This document shows, in pieces, positions 1-11,789 of a stretch of 64,000 bases of DNA. The notes beneath the pieces were generated by a model, which worked only from the letters and a program-made list of their open reading frames with translations, made no database searches and was not told the DNA's origin. Both the position numbers and the translations under genes were made by a program. How positions within the stretch are numbered: the stretch's first letter is position 1; every line of letters begins with the position of its first letter. Origin of the DNA: Flaccisagitta enflata (Eukaryota > Chaetognatha > Sagittoidea > Aphragmophora); NCBI GenBank assembly GCA_965153355.1, contig OZ231128.1, positions 14,570,001 through 14,634,000 of the forward strand. The letters run 5' to 3'.

Positions 1-103
1 TTTTTTGGACGTCTACGGAGCTCAAAATATCTTCCATTTACCACAGAAACCCCAAAATTTCAAGGAAAATGATCACAGGTAATTACCGGCGTTGCGCACC
101 AAG
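1..103 (+). repeat. Left arm of a long inverted repeat (partner 3448-3549)
   Basis: This stretch is the approximate reverse complement of 3448-3549: both carry the ordered words CCTACGGA/TCTACGGA, AACCCC, TTTCAAGGAAAATGA, ACCGGCGTTGCGCACCAAG. The arm may continue left of the window. The pair encloses 3.3 kb that holds the broken gene at 704-2327. It could be two opposed copies of one element or the ends of one larger transposon. Confidence 0.75.
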
Positions 104-239
104 GGTATTGGAATGTAGGAGCTAGGAGGTGCTAAAAAATGATTCAGCTGCGTAGATGCACCTCCATTGCACTTGGGTCAGTATGGAACTATTAGCCCAT
201 TTGTCGTATAGTCTATTTGATTTTGATGTGTATCATCGT

Positions 240-534
240 CCAACGATAAGAGATCATGTCTGTCTGTCGGTCGGTTGATTGGTCTGTCCATCGGGCAAAC
301 GTTAAAATCACGCAAAACCGACGATTCCGACGTCTTTTTCAATCTTTTTATTTCTCATGTCTTCCCTCTTTCATTCAGTTGTTCATTCATTCATTCATTC
401 ATTCAATCATTCATTCATTCATTCATTCATACATTCATACATTCATACATTCATACATTCATTCATTCATTCATTCATTCATTCATTCATTCATTCATTC
501 ATTCATTCATTCATTCATAGATTCATTCATTCTT
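240..534. repeat. Tetranucleotide-rich element copy with (ATTC)n array
   Basis: GTCGGTCGGTT-type words are followed by a GTTAAAATC/CGCAAAACCGACGAT segment and then about 150 bp of (ATTC)n with a few ATAC units. The non-repeat part recurs, diverged, at 5395-5620. Open frames here (poly FIHS) are repeat artefacts. Confidence 0.8.
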
Positions 535-793
535 AAAAATTCAAAACGTTCATTGATCAATAATGCTCATTGACATTTAGTCGACCTCAGTAAATTGGCT
601 TGTGGAACTTAACCTGTGACTGCCCTTCCTTGGTGATGAAAGAACATGAATTTTTGGTCAAGGGTTCCTTAATAATATCAAATGGCTAAAAAGAAATGCT
701 AAGAAAGATTCGTCGAGCGAACCTACTACTGGCGACACCCTGAACAATTGCTGCTTGCATGTTTAGCCAGCGAAGACAAAGAGGTGAGGTGTA

Positions 794-1407
794 ACAGGGT
801 GTGCAAAATTATCCGGACTTGCTCCATTGAAAGAAATCCATACTTAAAAGTGACCCAGCACTATGAAATTTGAACAATAGTACTCCAGCTAGTCACATTA
901 GGAGTCAGAATTAATTGTAGGTCTTTTCTAAATCCCTTGTCACTATAGGAGTTAAATGATTTGAAGCAAAGATTTTGATTTTGACAGGATTTTATTTTAT
1001 AAGCAAAATAGGTTATTTTATAAGCAAAATAGGTTACAAAATCACAGATTCTTGTATTTGTACCAACTTCATAGTGGCTTTTTGGCTTGACACACACTAT
1101 GCTGAGGTAGGTGAGTTAAATCAACATCAATAGAGCTCACAAAAGCAAATAAACTTAGCCTAAAGGGCAAGAAAAACTAAAAACAGAATTTTAGTTTTTT
1201 TAATGAATCTTTTTAACAAGTGTTTTATCTGAGTCAAACTTACCTGAAAAGGTTTATTTCTGACTTTTTAATTCTTTGTGAATATTGGTTTTGAATGCTA
1301 AAAAAGATATTTTCTTCATATCCACCCCTCATACTTTCAAAAATCATCTTTTTACAGGGTTTTTAAGAAAAGTAGCTGCCAAGTCCCGATAATTTTGCAC
1401 ACCCTGT
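794..1407. mobile_element. Tc1/mariner-like MITE inserted in coding sequence (TA target)
   Basis: The 614 bp element begins ACAGGGTGTGCAAAATTATC and ends in the reverse complement. It is flanked by TA at 792-793 and 1408-1409. The inverted termini match for about 26 bp. TA duplication and a CAGGG-type end fit the Tc1/mariner superfamily. No transposase frame is visible, so it is non-autonomous. It sits inside the exon of the 704-2327 gene and its removal restores that frame. Confidence 0.8.
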
Positions 1408-1631
1408 TAAAGCCGTCGAAAGAATCCTCGCCGTCCGCTTGCAACCAGACCGAATGCTCAAACCAGCAGAACCAGCGAAGCGCTCAAGAGGCCGACCAAA
1501 ATCGTCAACGACTTTCCGTCCAATCGCCAAACCCCTCATGAATGAGGAAGCGGAACACTTTTCGGAATGGATAGTATGGGAAAAGTTGTTGATCACAGGT
1601 GCGATGATAGACAAAAGAATTTATTTAGTAA

Positions 1632-1635
<4 letters not shown>

Positions 1636-1687
<52 letters not shown>

Positions 1688-1708
1688 AACGGACAGACAG
1701 AGAGAGAG
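1636..1708. repeat. (GA)n/(GACA)n microsatellite in the last intron of the 704-2327 gene
   Basis: About 34 bp of GA repeats followed by GACA units. It lies inside the inferred intron 1599-2082. Confidence 0.9.
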
Positions 1709-1750
1709 ATGAGCATTGAATATGAGATAAATAGTAAAGGACAGATGCAT

Positions 1751-1986
1751 CTTGATCTGGGGGCTGAGAAAAACCCGAGATGAATCTCAATAGCTTATAT
1801 TACATGAAAAGCATACTTCTAGTTGCCCCAGTGGGATGAAATTTTACATGAAAAAAGCTGATGGTTTTGCAGAGCTTCAGTTAAAATTTCATCTCACTGG
1901 GTTAACTAGAAGTATGCTTTTCATGTAAATTAAGCTATTGAAACACGCTAGATTCATCTCGGGTTTTTCTCAGCCCCCAGATCAAG
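1751..1986. mobile_element. Palindromic MITE, 236 bp, in the same intron
   Basis: The ends are CTTGATCTGGGGGCTGAGAA and its reverse complement, and the ~95 bp arms pair almost throughout (GCATACTTCTAG, TCATCTC/GAGATGA). One arm carries a short extra segment (ACACGCTAG). No clear target duplication was found. It is non-coding. Confidence 0.8.
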
Positions 1987-2327
1987 GTGAGATAAGCGCG
2001 AGGGAGAGAGGGTGAAACAATGTTACTCATGCTGCTTGTGTAACTTTGACTACTCTTATGGCGGGTGTTCTGTTTTGAACAGAGCCTCCAATGCTGCTCG
2101 ATTTAAGCGATGATGAAATTCGTCATTTTGCGGAAGAACCCTTCAAGAGTGACTTGCCATCAAACACTCAGTTCCTGGAGCTTCTCGTGCAAACAGTCTC
2201 CAGCTACGGCGACGCTGCTGCTGATCCTAAAGTCCGCGATGGTATGGTCAAAGCAGCCCTCTACACCAGAAAGACGCTGCCCAAACGAGAAACGAAGAAA
2301 AACTTCTCCAATTTAGACGCTTTTTAA

Positions 2328-2616
2328 GCTCATCCATCAGATAGTACGGGTCGCTGTTTGTTCTTTTTTTTTTAATTATTTGATGAGATTGACAAGATGA
2401 AATTGTATTTTATTCTCTGGCATTGAAATCTTTACGAGTTATTTTTTTTTCAAATATTATCTGACAAACATCTATGCTTTTGATGATGATGATGATGATG
2501 ATATGATGATGATGATGATGACGGTGACAAAAACAACAGCGACAACGACGAAGATGACGACAATAACGATGACGATGATGACAATGACGACGACGATGAT
2601 AGAATATTTGTTTTTG
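2328..2616. repeat. 3' flank with (GAT)n-rich tract
   Basis: The sequence after the stop codon is T-rich, then an imperfect GAT/GAC repeat runs from about 2481 to 2605. No canonical AATAAA signal is seen close to the stop. Confidence 0.7.
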
Positions 2617-2617
2617 A

Positions 2618-3241
2618 CACCATCCGTTCAAACTACCGCCAGGTGGTTTTTAGTATTACTCTGAATTATCCGCTTGTTTTTACTCAGGATAGACTTACTA
2701 AACCAGGATCCAGCTTCAAAGAAATCTTTCTTGTAGCGCCTTTTGAAAAAATGCAAAATTGATTGTTTTTCATTCTATTTTGCACCTAGATTTTAGAGGG
2801 TTGTTAGAAAACCTTTTTAGATAGCATATCTGAATTCCTGATGAAATTTCCTTTCATTTGATAGGTCGCACTTTATATTTTTTAAAAGAGATCAAATTTT
2901 CAATATTTTTAGCCACCGTTGCAACTCAATATTTATGGTAACAGCGGATTAAAAACTGAGAATTTTATTTCTTCTTAAGAATATATAGTGCGATCTACCA
3001 AATGAAAGGAAATGTCATCAGGAATTCAAATATGCTATCTAAAAAGATATTCTAACAACCCTAAAAATTCTGACTTAAAATAAGTGGAAAAATTATCAAT
3101 TTGGGATTTTTTTCAAAAAGCGCTACAAGAAAGATTTCTTTGAAGCTGGATTCTTATTCAGGAGGTCCATATTAAGTGTAAATAAGCAGAAAATCCAGAG
3201 TAATACTTAAAACCACCTGGCGGTAGTTTGAACGGACGGTG
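2618..3241. mobile_element. Foldback MITE, 624 bp, with possible TTGA duplication
   Basis: The left end CACCATCCGTTCAAACTACC and right end reverse complement (CACCGTCC...) pair. Pairing continues inward through GCCAGGTGG, AGTATTACTCTG, TTCAAAGAAATCTTTCTTG and the TTTCCTTTCATTTG block, so nearly the whole element folds on itself. TTGA flanks both sides (2614-2617 and 3242-3245). No coding frame. Confidence 0.8.
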
Positions 3242-3447
3242 TTGAGTTATTGAGGATTTTGACATCGGTGATAAAGATAGTTCCAGTGATGAATTTATTG
3301 TTTGTTGTGCGAGAGTTGGTGATGGCAATGAGTATTAAGTAAATTCAACATAAAACAAATTAAGACTGACCAACAAGAGCAAAAATAAGCGATGCTGAGG
3401 AAGATTTTTATCTTGACAAATTTGGCATTTCACCATGCCTACAAATG

Positions 3448-3549
3448 CTTGGTGCGCAACGCCGGTATTGACCTGAGGTCATTTTCCTTGAAACTATGGG
3501 GTTTTTGGGGTAAGTGTATGATACTTTGAGTTCCGTAGGCGTCAAAAAA
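3448..3549 (-). repeat. Right arm of the long inverted repeat (partner 1-103)
   Basis: Reverse complement of 1-103 with scattered differences; the inner end is CTTGGTGCGCAACGCCGG. Confidence 0.75.
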
Positions 3550-3589
3550 AATTTGGGCTTCTAACAAGCGCCCCATTCCACATAGGGCA

Positions 3590-5160
3590 GTTCTCTCTGG
3601 TTTGAGAAGCTAGTTTGATGGGCCTGATTTTGGGCCTGAGAGGTCTGATTTAGGGTCTGAGAGGCGTGGTTTGGGGTCTGAAAGGCCTGATATTGGGTCT
3701 GAGGGGTCTAATTTGGGGTCTGAAAGGTCTGATTTGGGGTCTGCGAGGCCTGATTTGGGGTCTGAGAGACTTAATTTGGGGTCTGAATGGCCTGATTAGG
3801 GGTCTGTGAAACCTGATTTGGGGTCTGGGAGGCCTGATTTGGGGTCTGGGAGGCCTGATTTGGGGTCTAAGAGGCCTTATTTGAAGCCAGAATGGTCTGA
3901 TTTGGGGTCTGTAAGGCCTGATTTGGAGTCTAAAAGGCCTTATTTGGGGTCAAAAGGGCTTCATTTGCAGTTTGGGAGGTCTGTTTTGCAGCTTCAGGGA
4001 GAAGGGGGACGTATGGAAAACGGAAACCGGAGAAAATTGCCCTATGTGGAATCATAGGTCATCGGCCCCTCCAGGGTTGCTGCCCAAAAAGGAAGAAGAA
4101 CTAGTCATCCAAGGATTGCACATGGTCAGCGGTATCCGATGCCCTGCTTGGAGTGATTAGCTAACGAAGCTGAGTGGGAGCAGGGCAGCGGCCCCAAAGG
4201 GCCGATGTCCTGTACGACAAGGGTAAATTTCCAGACGTCCTGAGAAAGCACATTTAAGGATTTGATTGATTGGAGCACAGTAATGAGGGCAGATTTGAAC
4301 CTGAGAGGGTCATTTTGAGGGCTGAATTGAGACAGATTTTAGGTTCGAGAGGTCTGATTTCAGGCCTGAAAGGGTTGATTTTGGGCCTGATAAGGCTGAT
4401 CTAGTACCTTAGTGGGCTGATTTTGGGCTTGAGTGAGCTAATTCAGGATCTAGAAGGGCTGATCTTAGGCCTGAGAGGGATGATTTTGGGTCTGAGAGGG
4501 CTGACTTTGGGCCTGAGAAGGCTGATTTGGGGTCTGAGAGGGCTAATTTGGGGCCTGAGAGGGGCCTCAGGGGGGGGGACGTATGGACGTACGGATGTAA
4601 GGACGTATGGACGTCTGGAAATTCACCCCTGTGTCCTACAGGACATTGGCCCTTTGGGGCCGCTGCCCAAAAAGAAGAGACGAAGACGAAGAATAAACAG
4701 GTCGCCCAAGGGCAATATGTGTTCAGCGATACCCGTTGCCCTGCTTTGCATGATTGTGAATTTGTGTAAGGGGAAGCAAGGCAGCAGCCCTGAAGGGGAC
4801 ATAGTCCTGTAGAACACAGGGGGACTTTCGTTCGTCCTGCCTGACAACATTGATGAGATGCTATAGTGCACTGTTTGAAGGCCTTCAAGAGTCTGAGGGC
4901 TCTCCCAAGGCTTAAAGGGCCATCAGGTCTGATTTGAAGCCTGACTGCGCTACTTTGAGGCCTGTGAGCCCTAATTTGAGGCCTGAGAGGCTAATTTGAG
5001 GCCTGAGGGGCCGGATTTGAGGCCTGAGGGGCCAGATTTGAGGCCTGAAGGGCCAGATTTGAGGTCTGAGAGGCCAGATTTGAGGCCTGAAAGGCCGGAT
5101 TTGAGGCCTGTTAGGCCAGATTTGAGACCTGAGAGCAGGCCAAATTAGTATTTCTTCTGA
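3590..5160. repeat. Foldback/minisatellite cluster, 21 bp units
   Basis: Three 21 bp arrays (3600-3990, 4260-4570, 4930-5150) of the type GGTCTGAGAGGCCTGATTTG alternate with GC-rich modules. The modules are GGGGCCGCTGCCC, its reverse complement GGGCAGCGGCCCC, and the palindromic GTCCTGTAGAACACAGGGGG. Between them lie (GGAC)n-like tracts and the conserved GGTCAGCGGTA/ATACCCGTTGCCCTGCT block. Arrays are open in several frames because 21 is a multiple of three; I do not call genes here. Confidence 0.85.
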
Positions 5161-5230
5161 GCGTGCACGCCGGGCACGCCCCCCAAAATTTTAGCGAGCC
5201 CAACAGGAAAAGAGCGTGCCCGGTAAAAAA
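5160..5230. repeat. GC-rich inverted segment (GTGCACGCCGGGCACGC type)
   Basis: GAGCGTGCACGCCGGGCACG is followed 35 bp later by GAGCGTGCCCGG. A related copy lies at 6003-6092, where GTGCACGCCGGGCACGC, GCTGCGTGCCCGGC and CACCGGGCACGC are stacked and can pair in several ways. Confidence 0.6.
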
Positions 5231-5394
5231 GGTTGTTTACCAAACTTCTAACCACACATGTTTTTTCTGAAGCCTTCAAATGAGATAGAGATAGCTACTA
5301 GTGAAATAACTACAACGTTCTTAATTTTGGAGCGTTTTGATGCATTGATTAGAAAAAAAATTAGGCTAAGCTTAATTTGACTTTATCTTTATGT

Positions 5395-5625
5395 GTGTAT
5401 AAGAAGTCATGCCTGTCCCTCAATTGGTCGGTCGGTTGGTCTGTCAGGCTATTGCGTAAATGTCAAAACCGCGCAAAACTGCCGATCCTGGCTTCAATCT
5501 TTCTTCTTATCTCCTTCCCACTTTCGTTCACTTTCACTCACCTTCACTCACCTTCATTCACTTTCATTAAAATGTTCATTCATCAAAAACGTTCATTCAT
5601 ACATTCCTAATCAGCCCGGTACACA
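5395..5625. repeat. Diverged copy of the 240-534 element
   Basis: Same word order as 240-534 (CAATTGGTCGGTCGGTTGG, GTCAAAACCGCGCAAAACTG, then TTCAATCTTT and CATTCA repeats), but the array here is mostly TTCACTCACC/TTCATT. Confidence 0.65.
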
Positions 5626-5749
5626 TATGCGACTTTTTTTCTCAGTTGAAAACAAAAAAGGATGAAATTCCAGTGTCACACTTTTAAACGCACAAAGTAA
5701 AAGATGAAAAAAAGGCCGAGTTTACACAAATACTTGTGCCTCGCGATCT

Positions 5750-5751
<2 letters not shown>

Positions 5752-5785
<34 letters not shown>

Positions 5786-6092
5786 ATGAATGAATGAATG
5801 AATGAATGAATGAATGAATGAATGAATGAATGAATGAATGAGTGAATGAAAGAATAAATGGATGGATGAATGAATAAATGAATGAGTGATTGGTTGAAGG
5901 ATTGAATGCGAGAAGATGAAAAGAAGGCCGAGAGTGGCTATTTTGCAAATTTTTTCCGTTTTTTTTTTGAAAGCATGAGAGATGAAAAAATAAAAGAGAC
6001 ACAAGAGCGTGCACGCCGGGCACGCAGCTAGTAAAAGCTGCGTGCCCGGCAGCAGAACTGCGTGCACCGGGCACGCGGGCACGCTCTATTTT
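5752..6092. repeat. (GAAA)n-(GAAT)n compound repeat and GC-rich hairpin block
   Basis: (GAAA)n at 5752-5784 passes directly into (GAAT)n to about 5880, then an AT-rich stretch and the GTGCACGCCGGGCACGC hairpin block at 6003-6092. Confidence 0.8.
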
Positions 6093-8000
6093 CAGGCCTG
6101 CCTGAGAGGCTGGATGTGGGGTCAGAGGGGCCTGATGGGGGGGGGACAAATGGACGAACGGACGGACAAACAAATGACAGTCCCCCTGTGTTCCATAGGA
6201 CTTCGTCCCCTTTGGGGCCGCTGCCCAAAAAAGGAATGAGAAAAAGAAAAAAAGAAAAGAAAGAGGGAAACAGAAAGAAAAAGAAAAGAACAAGTCATCC
6301 AAGGATCGCACATGGTCAGCGGTGCCCGATGCCCTGCTTGAAGTGATTAGCTGAAGAAGTGGAGTGAGAGCAGGGCAGCGGCCCCAGAGGCCTGATGTCC
6401 TGTAGGTTACTGGGGGTGAATTTCCATGCGTCACAGAGAGGCATGTATAGGGCAATTTTTCTCAGTGATTTGAGAGTTTGCAGGCACTAATTTTTGTCAA
6501 TTTGCCTTATTCAATAGAATTTGAGGCCCAAGAGGCAGGGTTTAGGGCCCCAGAGGCTGGATCTAAGGGCCCAAGAGGCTGGATTTGAGGCCTGAGAGGC
6601 TGGATATGAGGCCTGAGAGGCCAGATTTGAAGCTTGAGAGGCTGGATTTGAGGCCTGAGAGGCTAGATTTGAGGCCTGAGAGAGCGCTGGATTTGAGCGT
6701 GAGGCTGGATTTGAGGCCTGAGAGCAGATTTGAGGCCTGAGAGCCAGATTTGGGACCTGATAGGCTTAGAGAGAACTGGAGGGGGACATGCGTACACGGA
6801 CCGGACGGACGGACCCGTAGCTTAAAAGATTGTATGGAAATTCACCCCTGTGTCCTACAGGACATCGGCCCTTTTGGGCAGCATGCCCAAGAAGAAAAGA
6901 AAAGAAAGGAACAAGTCATCAAAAGGATCCATGGTCAGCGGTACCCGATGCCCTGCTTAGGTGATTAGCTGAAGAAGTGGAGTGAGCAGGGCAGCGGCCC
7001 CCAAAGGGCCGATGTCCTGTAGAACACCTGAGGTGAATTTCATACGTCCTGAGAGGGCACATTTGGGAATTTTGCATTTTTTTCAATTTTTTGTCAATTT
7101 TCCATGTTATTCAATGGGAACTTGAGGTCTGAGAGGCTGGATATAAGGCCCAAGATGCTGGATTAGAGGCCAAAGAGGCAGAATTTGAGGCCTGAGAGGC
7201 TGGATTTGAGGCCTGGGAGACTGGATTTGAGGCCTGAGAGGCTGGATTTGAGGCCTGAGAGGCCAAATTTGAGGCCTGAGAGGCTGGATTTGAGGCCTGA
7301 TAGGCTGGATTTGAGAGGCTTGAGAAGCTTTGGGGGGGGACGGACGGATGGACGTACGTACGTAAGGAAATTCACCCCTGTGTCCTACAGGACATCGGCC
7401 CTTTGGGGCCGCTGCCCAAAAAGCAAGAATAGTCGCCAAAAGCGTTACATGGTCAAGAGCGGTACCCGATGCCCCTAAGTTAGTGTGTGTGGGAATGAGA
7501 TTGTGAGAGGGGCAGCGGCTTGGAGGCCGATGATAATTTTCTCGGTTTTGAGAAGCTGGTTTGGAGAGGCTGGGGCAGTTGGGTGTGAGAGGCGTGGTTT
7601 AGGGTCTGAGAGGCTTGATTGGGGGTCTGAAAGGCCTTAGCTGATCTGGGGTCTAATTTGGGGTCTAAGAAAAGCCCAACATGGGAGTCCTGAGGCCTGA
7701 TTTGGATCTGAGAGGCCCAATTTGGGGTCTGAGAAGCCTGATCTGGGGTCTGGGAGGCCTGATTTGGGGTCTGAAAGGCCTGATTTGGGGTCTGGGAGGC
7801 CTGATTTGAAATTTGAGAAGCCTGATTTGGGGTCAGAAAGTCTGATTTGGAGTCAAAAAGGCCTGATTTGGGGTCTGAGAGGCTTTATTTGAGGCTGGGG
7901 GGGGGACGGACGGACGGACGGAAACCGGAGAAAATTGCCATATGTGGAATCATAAGTCGGCTCCTCCGGGGCCGCTGCCCAAAAAAGGAAAAGAAAGTAG
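6093..8000. repeat. Foldback/minisatellite cluster
   Basis: Arrays of TTTGAGGCCTGAGAGGCTGG (21 bp) at 6510-6760 and 7110-7330 and of GGGGTCTGAGAGGCCTGATTT at 7560-7890 are each closed by GGGGGGACGGACGG and a GTCCTACAGGACATCGGCCC arm, then GGGGCCGCTGCCC and the GGTCAGCGGTACCCGATGCC block. No gene is supported. Confidence 0.85.
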
Positions 8001-8019
8001 AAGCGGGTGAAGACGAAGA

Positions 8020-8140
8020 AAAAAAAACAAAACAAAAACCAAAAACAAAAACAAAAACAAACAAAAAAAAACAAAAACAAAAACAAAAACAAAAACAAAA
8101 ACAAACACAAAAACAAAAACAAAGACAAAAACAAATTTTT
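8020..8140. repeat. (AAAAAC)n microsatellite
   Basis: About 110 bp of AAAAAC units with a few CAAAC and CCAAA variants, downstream of a GCCGCTGCCC arm. Confidence 0.9.
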
Positions 8141-8299
8141 TTTTTAAATGGCATCACTTCTGAATCAATTGAGCTAGAAAGATATGATGGACTCGGTCAG
8201 CAAATCAACAAACATACTGTAAACCAAAATGACTTAAAAATGACTAATGGAGTCGCGTAGCACACAACTAAATATTCTTATTTCTCATCCGTTTTTAAG

Positions 8300-8734
8300 C
8301 TGCGGCCCGGAAGGAGACGAAGTCCTGTAGAACACAGGGGGACTTTTGTTCGTCCGTCCGTTTGTTCATTTGTTCGTTTGTCTGTTCGTCCGTCCCCCCC
8401 AGGCGCTCTCAGGCTTGACATCTGCCTGAAATCTGCCCTCTCAAGCTTGAAATCTGCCCTCTCAGGCCTTGAATCTGCCCTCTCGGGCCTGAAATCTGTC
8501 TTCTCAGGCCTGAGACCTGGCCTCTCAGTCCTTAAATCTGCTCTCGCAGATTCAAGGCCTGAGATGGGAGATTTTAGGTCTGAGAGGGGAGATTTCAGGC
8601 CTGAGAGGGCAGATTTCAGGCCTGAGAGGGCCTGGGGGGACTAACGGACGGATGAACGAATGAACGAATGGACGGTAGAACAAAAGTCCCCCTGCGTTCT
8701 ACAGGACTTTGTCCCCTTCGGAGCCTCTGCCCTG
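8300..8734. mobile_element. Prototype foldback element with inverted minisatellite core
   Basis: The cleanest copy of the family. Left arm: CGGCCCGGAAGGAGACGAAG, GTCCTGTAGAACACAGGGGG, ACTTTTGTTCGTCCGTCCG and further TTCG/TTTG units. Right arm: GGACGGATGAACGAATG, AAAAGTCCCCCTGC, TACAGGACTTTGTCCCC, GGAGCCTCTGCCC. The 20-21 bp core units are CTGAAATCTGCCCTCTCAGGC on the left half and their reverse complement (GGGCAGATTTCAGGCCTGAGA) on the right, so the array itself turns over in the middle. No protein is encoded. Confidence 0.75.
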
Positions 8735-8739
8735 CTTTC

Positions 8740-9006
8740 TCTCATTTCAATTTACAACCAAGCAAAGCAGGGCAACGGGTATCGCTGACTACATATTGCC
8801 CTTGGGCGACCTGTTAGTTGTACATAAAACAGAAAATGTCTATCGGTATCTTACTTTTGATCTTATGACTCCTAGTTTCCCATAAGAAATGCTAACTACA
8901 TATGCAGTTTATCCAAATGGTAACTTGTAGATCACTTGTAGATCACTTGTAGATCACAAAGGTCCCAAAACAAGTCGGATCGGAAATTGCTAACCTGTTA
9001 TATTTG
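8740..9006. other. Spacer, no gene seen
   Basis: Holds the conserved GGCAACGGGTATCGCTGACTA block and three tandem copies of a ~13 bp unit (AGATCACTTGT) around 8925-8957. No coding frame is supported. Confidence 0.6.
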
Positions 9007-9113
<107 letters not shown>

Positions 9114-9179
9114 GAATCTCGGGGCCGAATTGTTCAGCTGTGAATGAATGCAGCTAAGCTGATGAACAGCGCGACTGGA

Positions 9180-10989
9180 AGAAACTAGTCATCCAAGGAT
9201 CGCACATGGTCAGCGGTACCCGATGCCCTGCTCGGAGTGATCAAATGAAGTAGTGGAGTGAGAGCAGGGCAGTGGCCCCAAAGATTTGAGATCTGGGGGC
9301 AGGCTTGAGGCCTTGGGGGCAAATTTGAGGCCTGGAGGGCTGATTTAAGGTCTGGAGAGCAGATTTGAGGCCTGGAGAGCTGATTTGAGGCCTGGAGAGC
9401 TGATTTGAGGCCTGGCGAGCTGATCTGAGGCCATGAGAGCTGATTTGAGGCCTAGAGAGCTGATTTGAGGCCTGGAGAGCTGATTTAGGGCTTGGAGGGA
9501 TGATTTAAGGGCTAAGAAGTCTTAAATCAGGCCTGAGAGTGAAGATTTGAGGCCTTGATGGCCAACTGGGGGGGATGGAAGGATGGACGGACGTAAGGAT
9601 GGACGGACGTCTGGAAATTCCCCCCTGTGTCCTACAGGACAACAGGTTTCCCAAGGGCAATATGTGGTCAGCGATACCCGTTGCCCTGCTTTGAGTGATT
9701 GTGAATTGGAGTGAGGGGCAGCAGGGCTGCGGCCCCAAAGGGAATGAAGTCCTGTAGAACACAGAGGGACTTTTGTTTGTCCTGCCTGAAGAAGTGGATG
9801 AAATGCTATAGAGGGCTTACTGAAGGCCTTCAAGAGCCTAAACTGAGGTCTAAGAAGGCTGATGTAAGGCCTCAGAATGCTAATTGGAAGCTTGAGAGGG
9901 CTGACTTGAGGCTTGAGAGAGCTGGATTAAGGCCTGAAAGGTCAGAGGACTGATTTGAAGCCTGAGAGCAATAAATTGAGGCTTAGATAGCTCATTTGCG
10001 GCCTGAGAGGCCTATATTGAGGCCTGAGAGGCCAGGTTTGAGGCCTGAGAAGCCTAATTTGAGGACTGAGAAACCTAATTTGAGGCCTGAGAGGCCAGGT
10101 TTGAAGCCTGAGAGGTTGGATTTAAGGCCTGAGAGGCCAAATTTGAGGCCTGAGAGGCCGGATTTGAGGCCTGAGAAGCTGGATTTGAGGCCTGAGAGGC
10201 CAGATTTGAGGTCTCAGAGGCCAGATTTGAGGCCTGAGGGGCCTGATGAGGGGGGGACGAACGAACGAACAAACAAAAAGACGGACGAAAGTCCCCCTGT
10301 GTTCTACAGGACTTTGTCTCCTACGGGGCCGCTGCCCAAAAAAAGGAGAAGAGAAGAGAACAGGTCGCCCAAGGGCAATATGTGGTCAGCGATACCCGTT
10401 GCCCTGCTGTGCATGATTGTAAATTCGTGTGAGGGGGAAGCAGGGCAGCGGCCCCGAAGAGGACGAAGTCCGTAGAACACAGGGGGACTTTTATTCGTCA
10501 TGCCTGAAAATGTTGATGCGATGCTATAGTGGGCTGATTGATGGCCCTCAAGAGTCTGAAGGCTTTCCCAAGGGTTAAATGGCCATCAGGTCTGATTTGA
10601 AGCCTGAGAGCGCTACTTTGAGGCCTGAGAGGCCAGGTTTGAGGCCTGAGAGCCTGGATTTGAGCCTGAGAGCCTGGATTTGGGCCTGAGACGCCGGATT
10701 TGAGGCATGAGAGGCCGGATTTTAGGCCTGAGAGGCCAAATTTGGGGCCTGAGAGGTTAGATTTCAGGCCTGAGAGGGCAGATTTCAAGCCTGAGAAGGC
10801 AGATTTCAGGCCTGGGAGGGCAGATTTCAGGCCTGAGAGGGACTGGGGGGACTAACAAATGGACGAACGAACGGACGGACGGACGAACAAAAGTCCCCCT
10901 GTGTTCTACAGGACTTTGTCCCCTTCGGGGCCGCTGCCCAAAAGAGAAGAACCAGAGCAATACAAGGGCGAGGACGAGAAACTACAGTG

Positions 10990-10990
<1 letters not shown>
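9180..10990. repeat. Foldback/minisatellite cluster
   Basis: Core arrays at 9275-9570 (GGCCTGGAGAGCTGATTTGA), 9830-10250 and 10600-10840 (GAGGCCTGAGAGGCCAGATTT) are separated by inverted arms GTCCCCCTGTGTTCTACAGG and CCTGTAGAACACAGGGGGAC, GGGGCCGCTGCCC and (GGAC/GAAC)n. The conserved block AGGTCGCCCAAGGGCAATAT, GGTCAGCGATACCC, GTTGCCCTGCTT recurs twice. Confidence 0.85.
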
Positions 10991-11528
<538 letters not shown>

Positions 11529-11789
11529 CGTCCTCTCCTCGAAAAACTGACCATTTTGACCCAATTCAAAAATCCTGCCCAAAAACCGAATCAAAACGAA
11601 AGTTGAAACATATCGAAGCTGCTTAATAGCGAGTGAATGTGAATGAATTAACGCCAAAGAAATTGACCAAGATAGTCCCAAGGCTTAAATGGCAAACTAT
11701 GCATTAACTGCTCTATTATCTTACAATTTCGGAAGATGAAATCAGTTTGTTTTATGTATTTCATCATCACCTTCTTCTTCTCCTTCTTC

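Larger units (their letters stand above)
704..2327 (+). pseudogene. C-terminal exons of an uncharacterised protein gene, one exon split by a transposon
   Basis: Three coding pieces join into one frame of 173 residues: 704-793, 1410-1598 and 2083-2327 (stop TAA). The exon opens after an AG at 702-703 and reads FVERTYYWRHPEQLLLACLA, then SEDKEVRC. Here a TA-flanked element (794-1407) interrupts it. Removing the element and one TA restores KAVERILAVRLQPD in frame. The exon ends CAG|GTGCGA at 1598. Splicing to AG|AGCCTCC at 2083 gives the junction EKLLITEPPMLLDLSDDEI, and the last exon ends KKNFSNLDAF. From memory, the order 'HPE-LLLA-L', 'AVERIL', 'E-EH-SE-I-W', 'ITEPP' and a C-terminal conserved block recalls a family of uncharacterised invertebrate proteins; I know no function for it. 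The insertion should inactivate the gene unless the element is spliced out. The upstream part lies to the left or is missing. Confidence 0.55.

Noticed and set aside
9996-10475. Repetitive LRPERPDLRPE-type protein frames
   Set aside because: They come from the 21 bp non-coding minisatellite, which is open because 21 is a multiple of three; copies in other clusters are broken by stops.
9180-10480. tRNA-type A box in the block TGGTCAGCGGTACC, suggesting a SINE
   Set aside because: It is one base short of the A-box pattern and no B box (GGTTCGANTCC) lies at the right distance.
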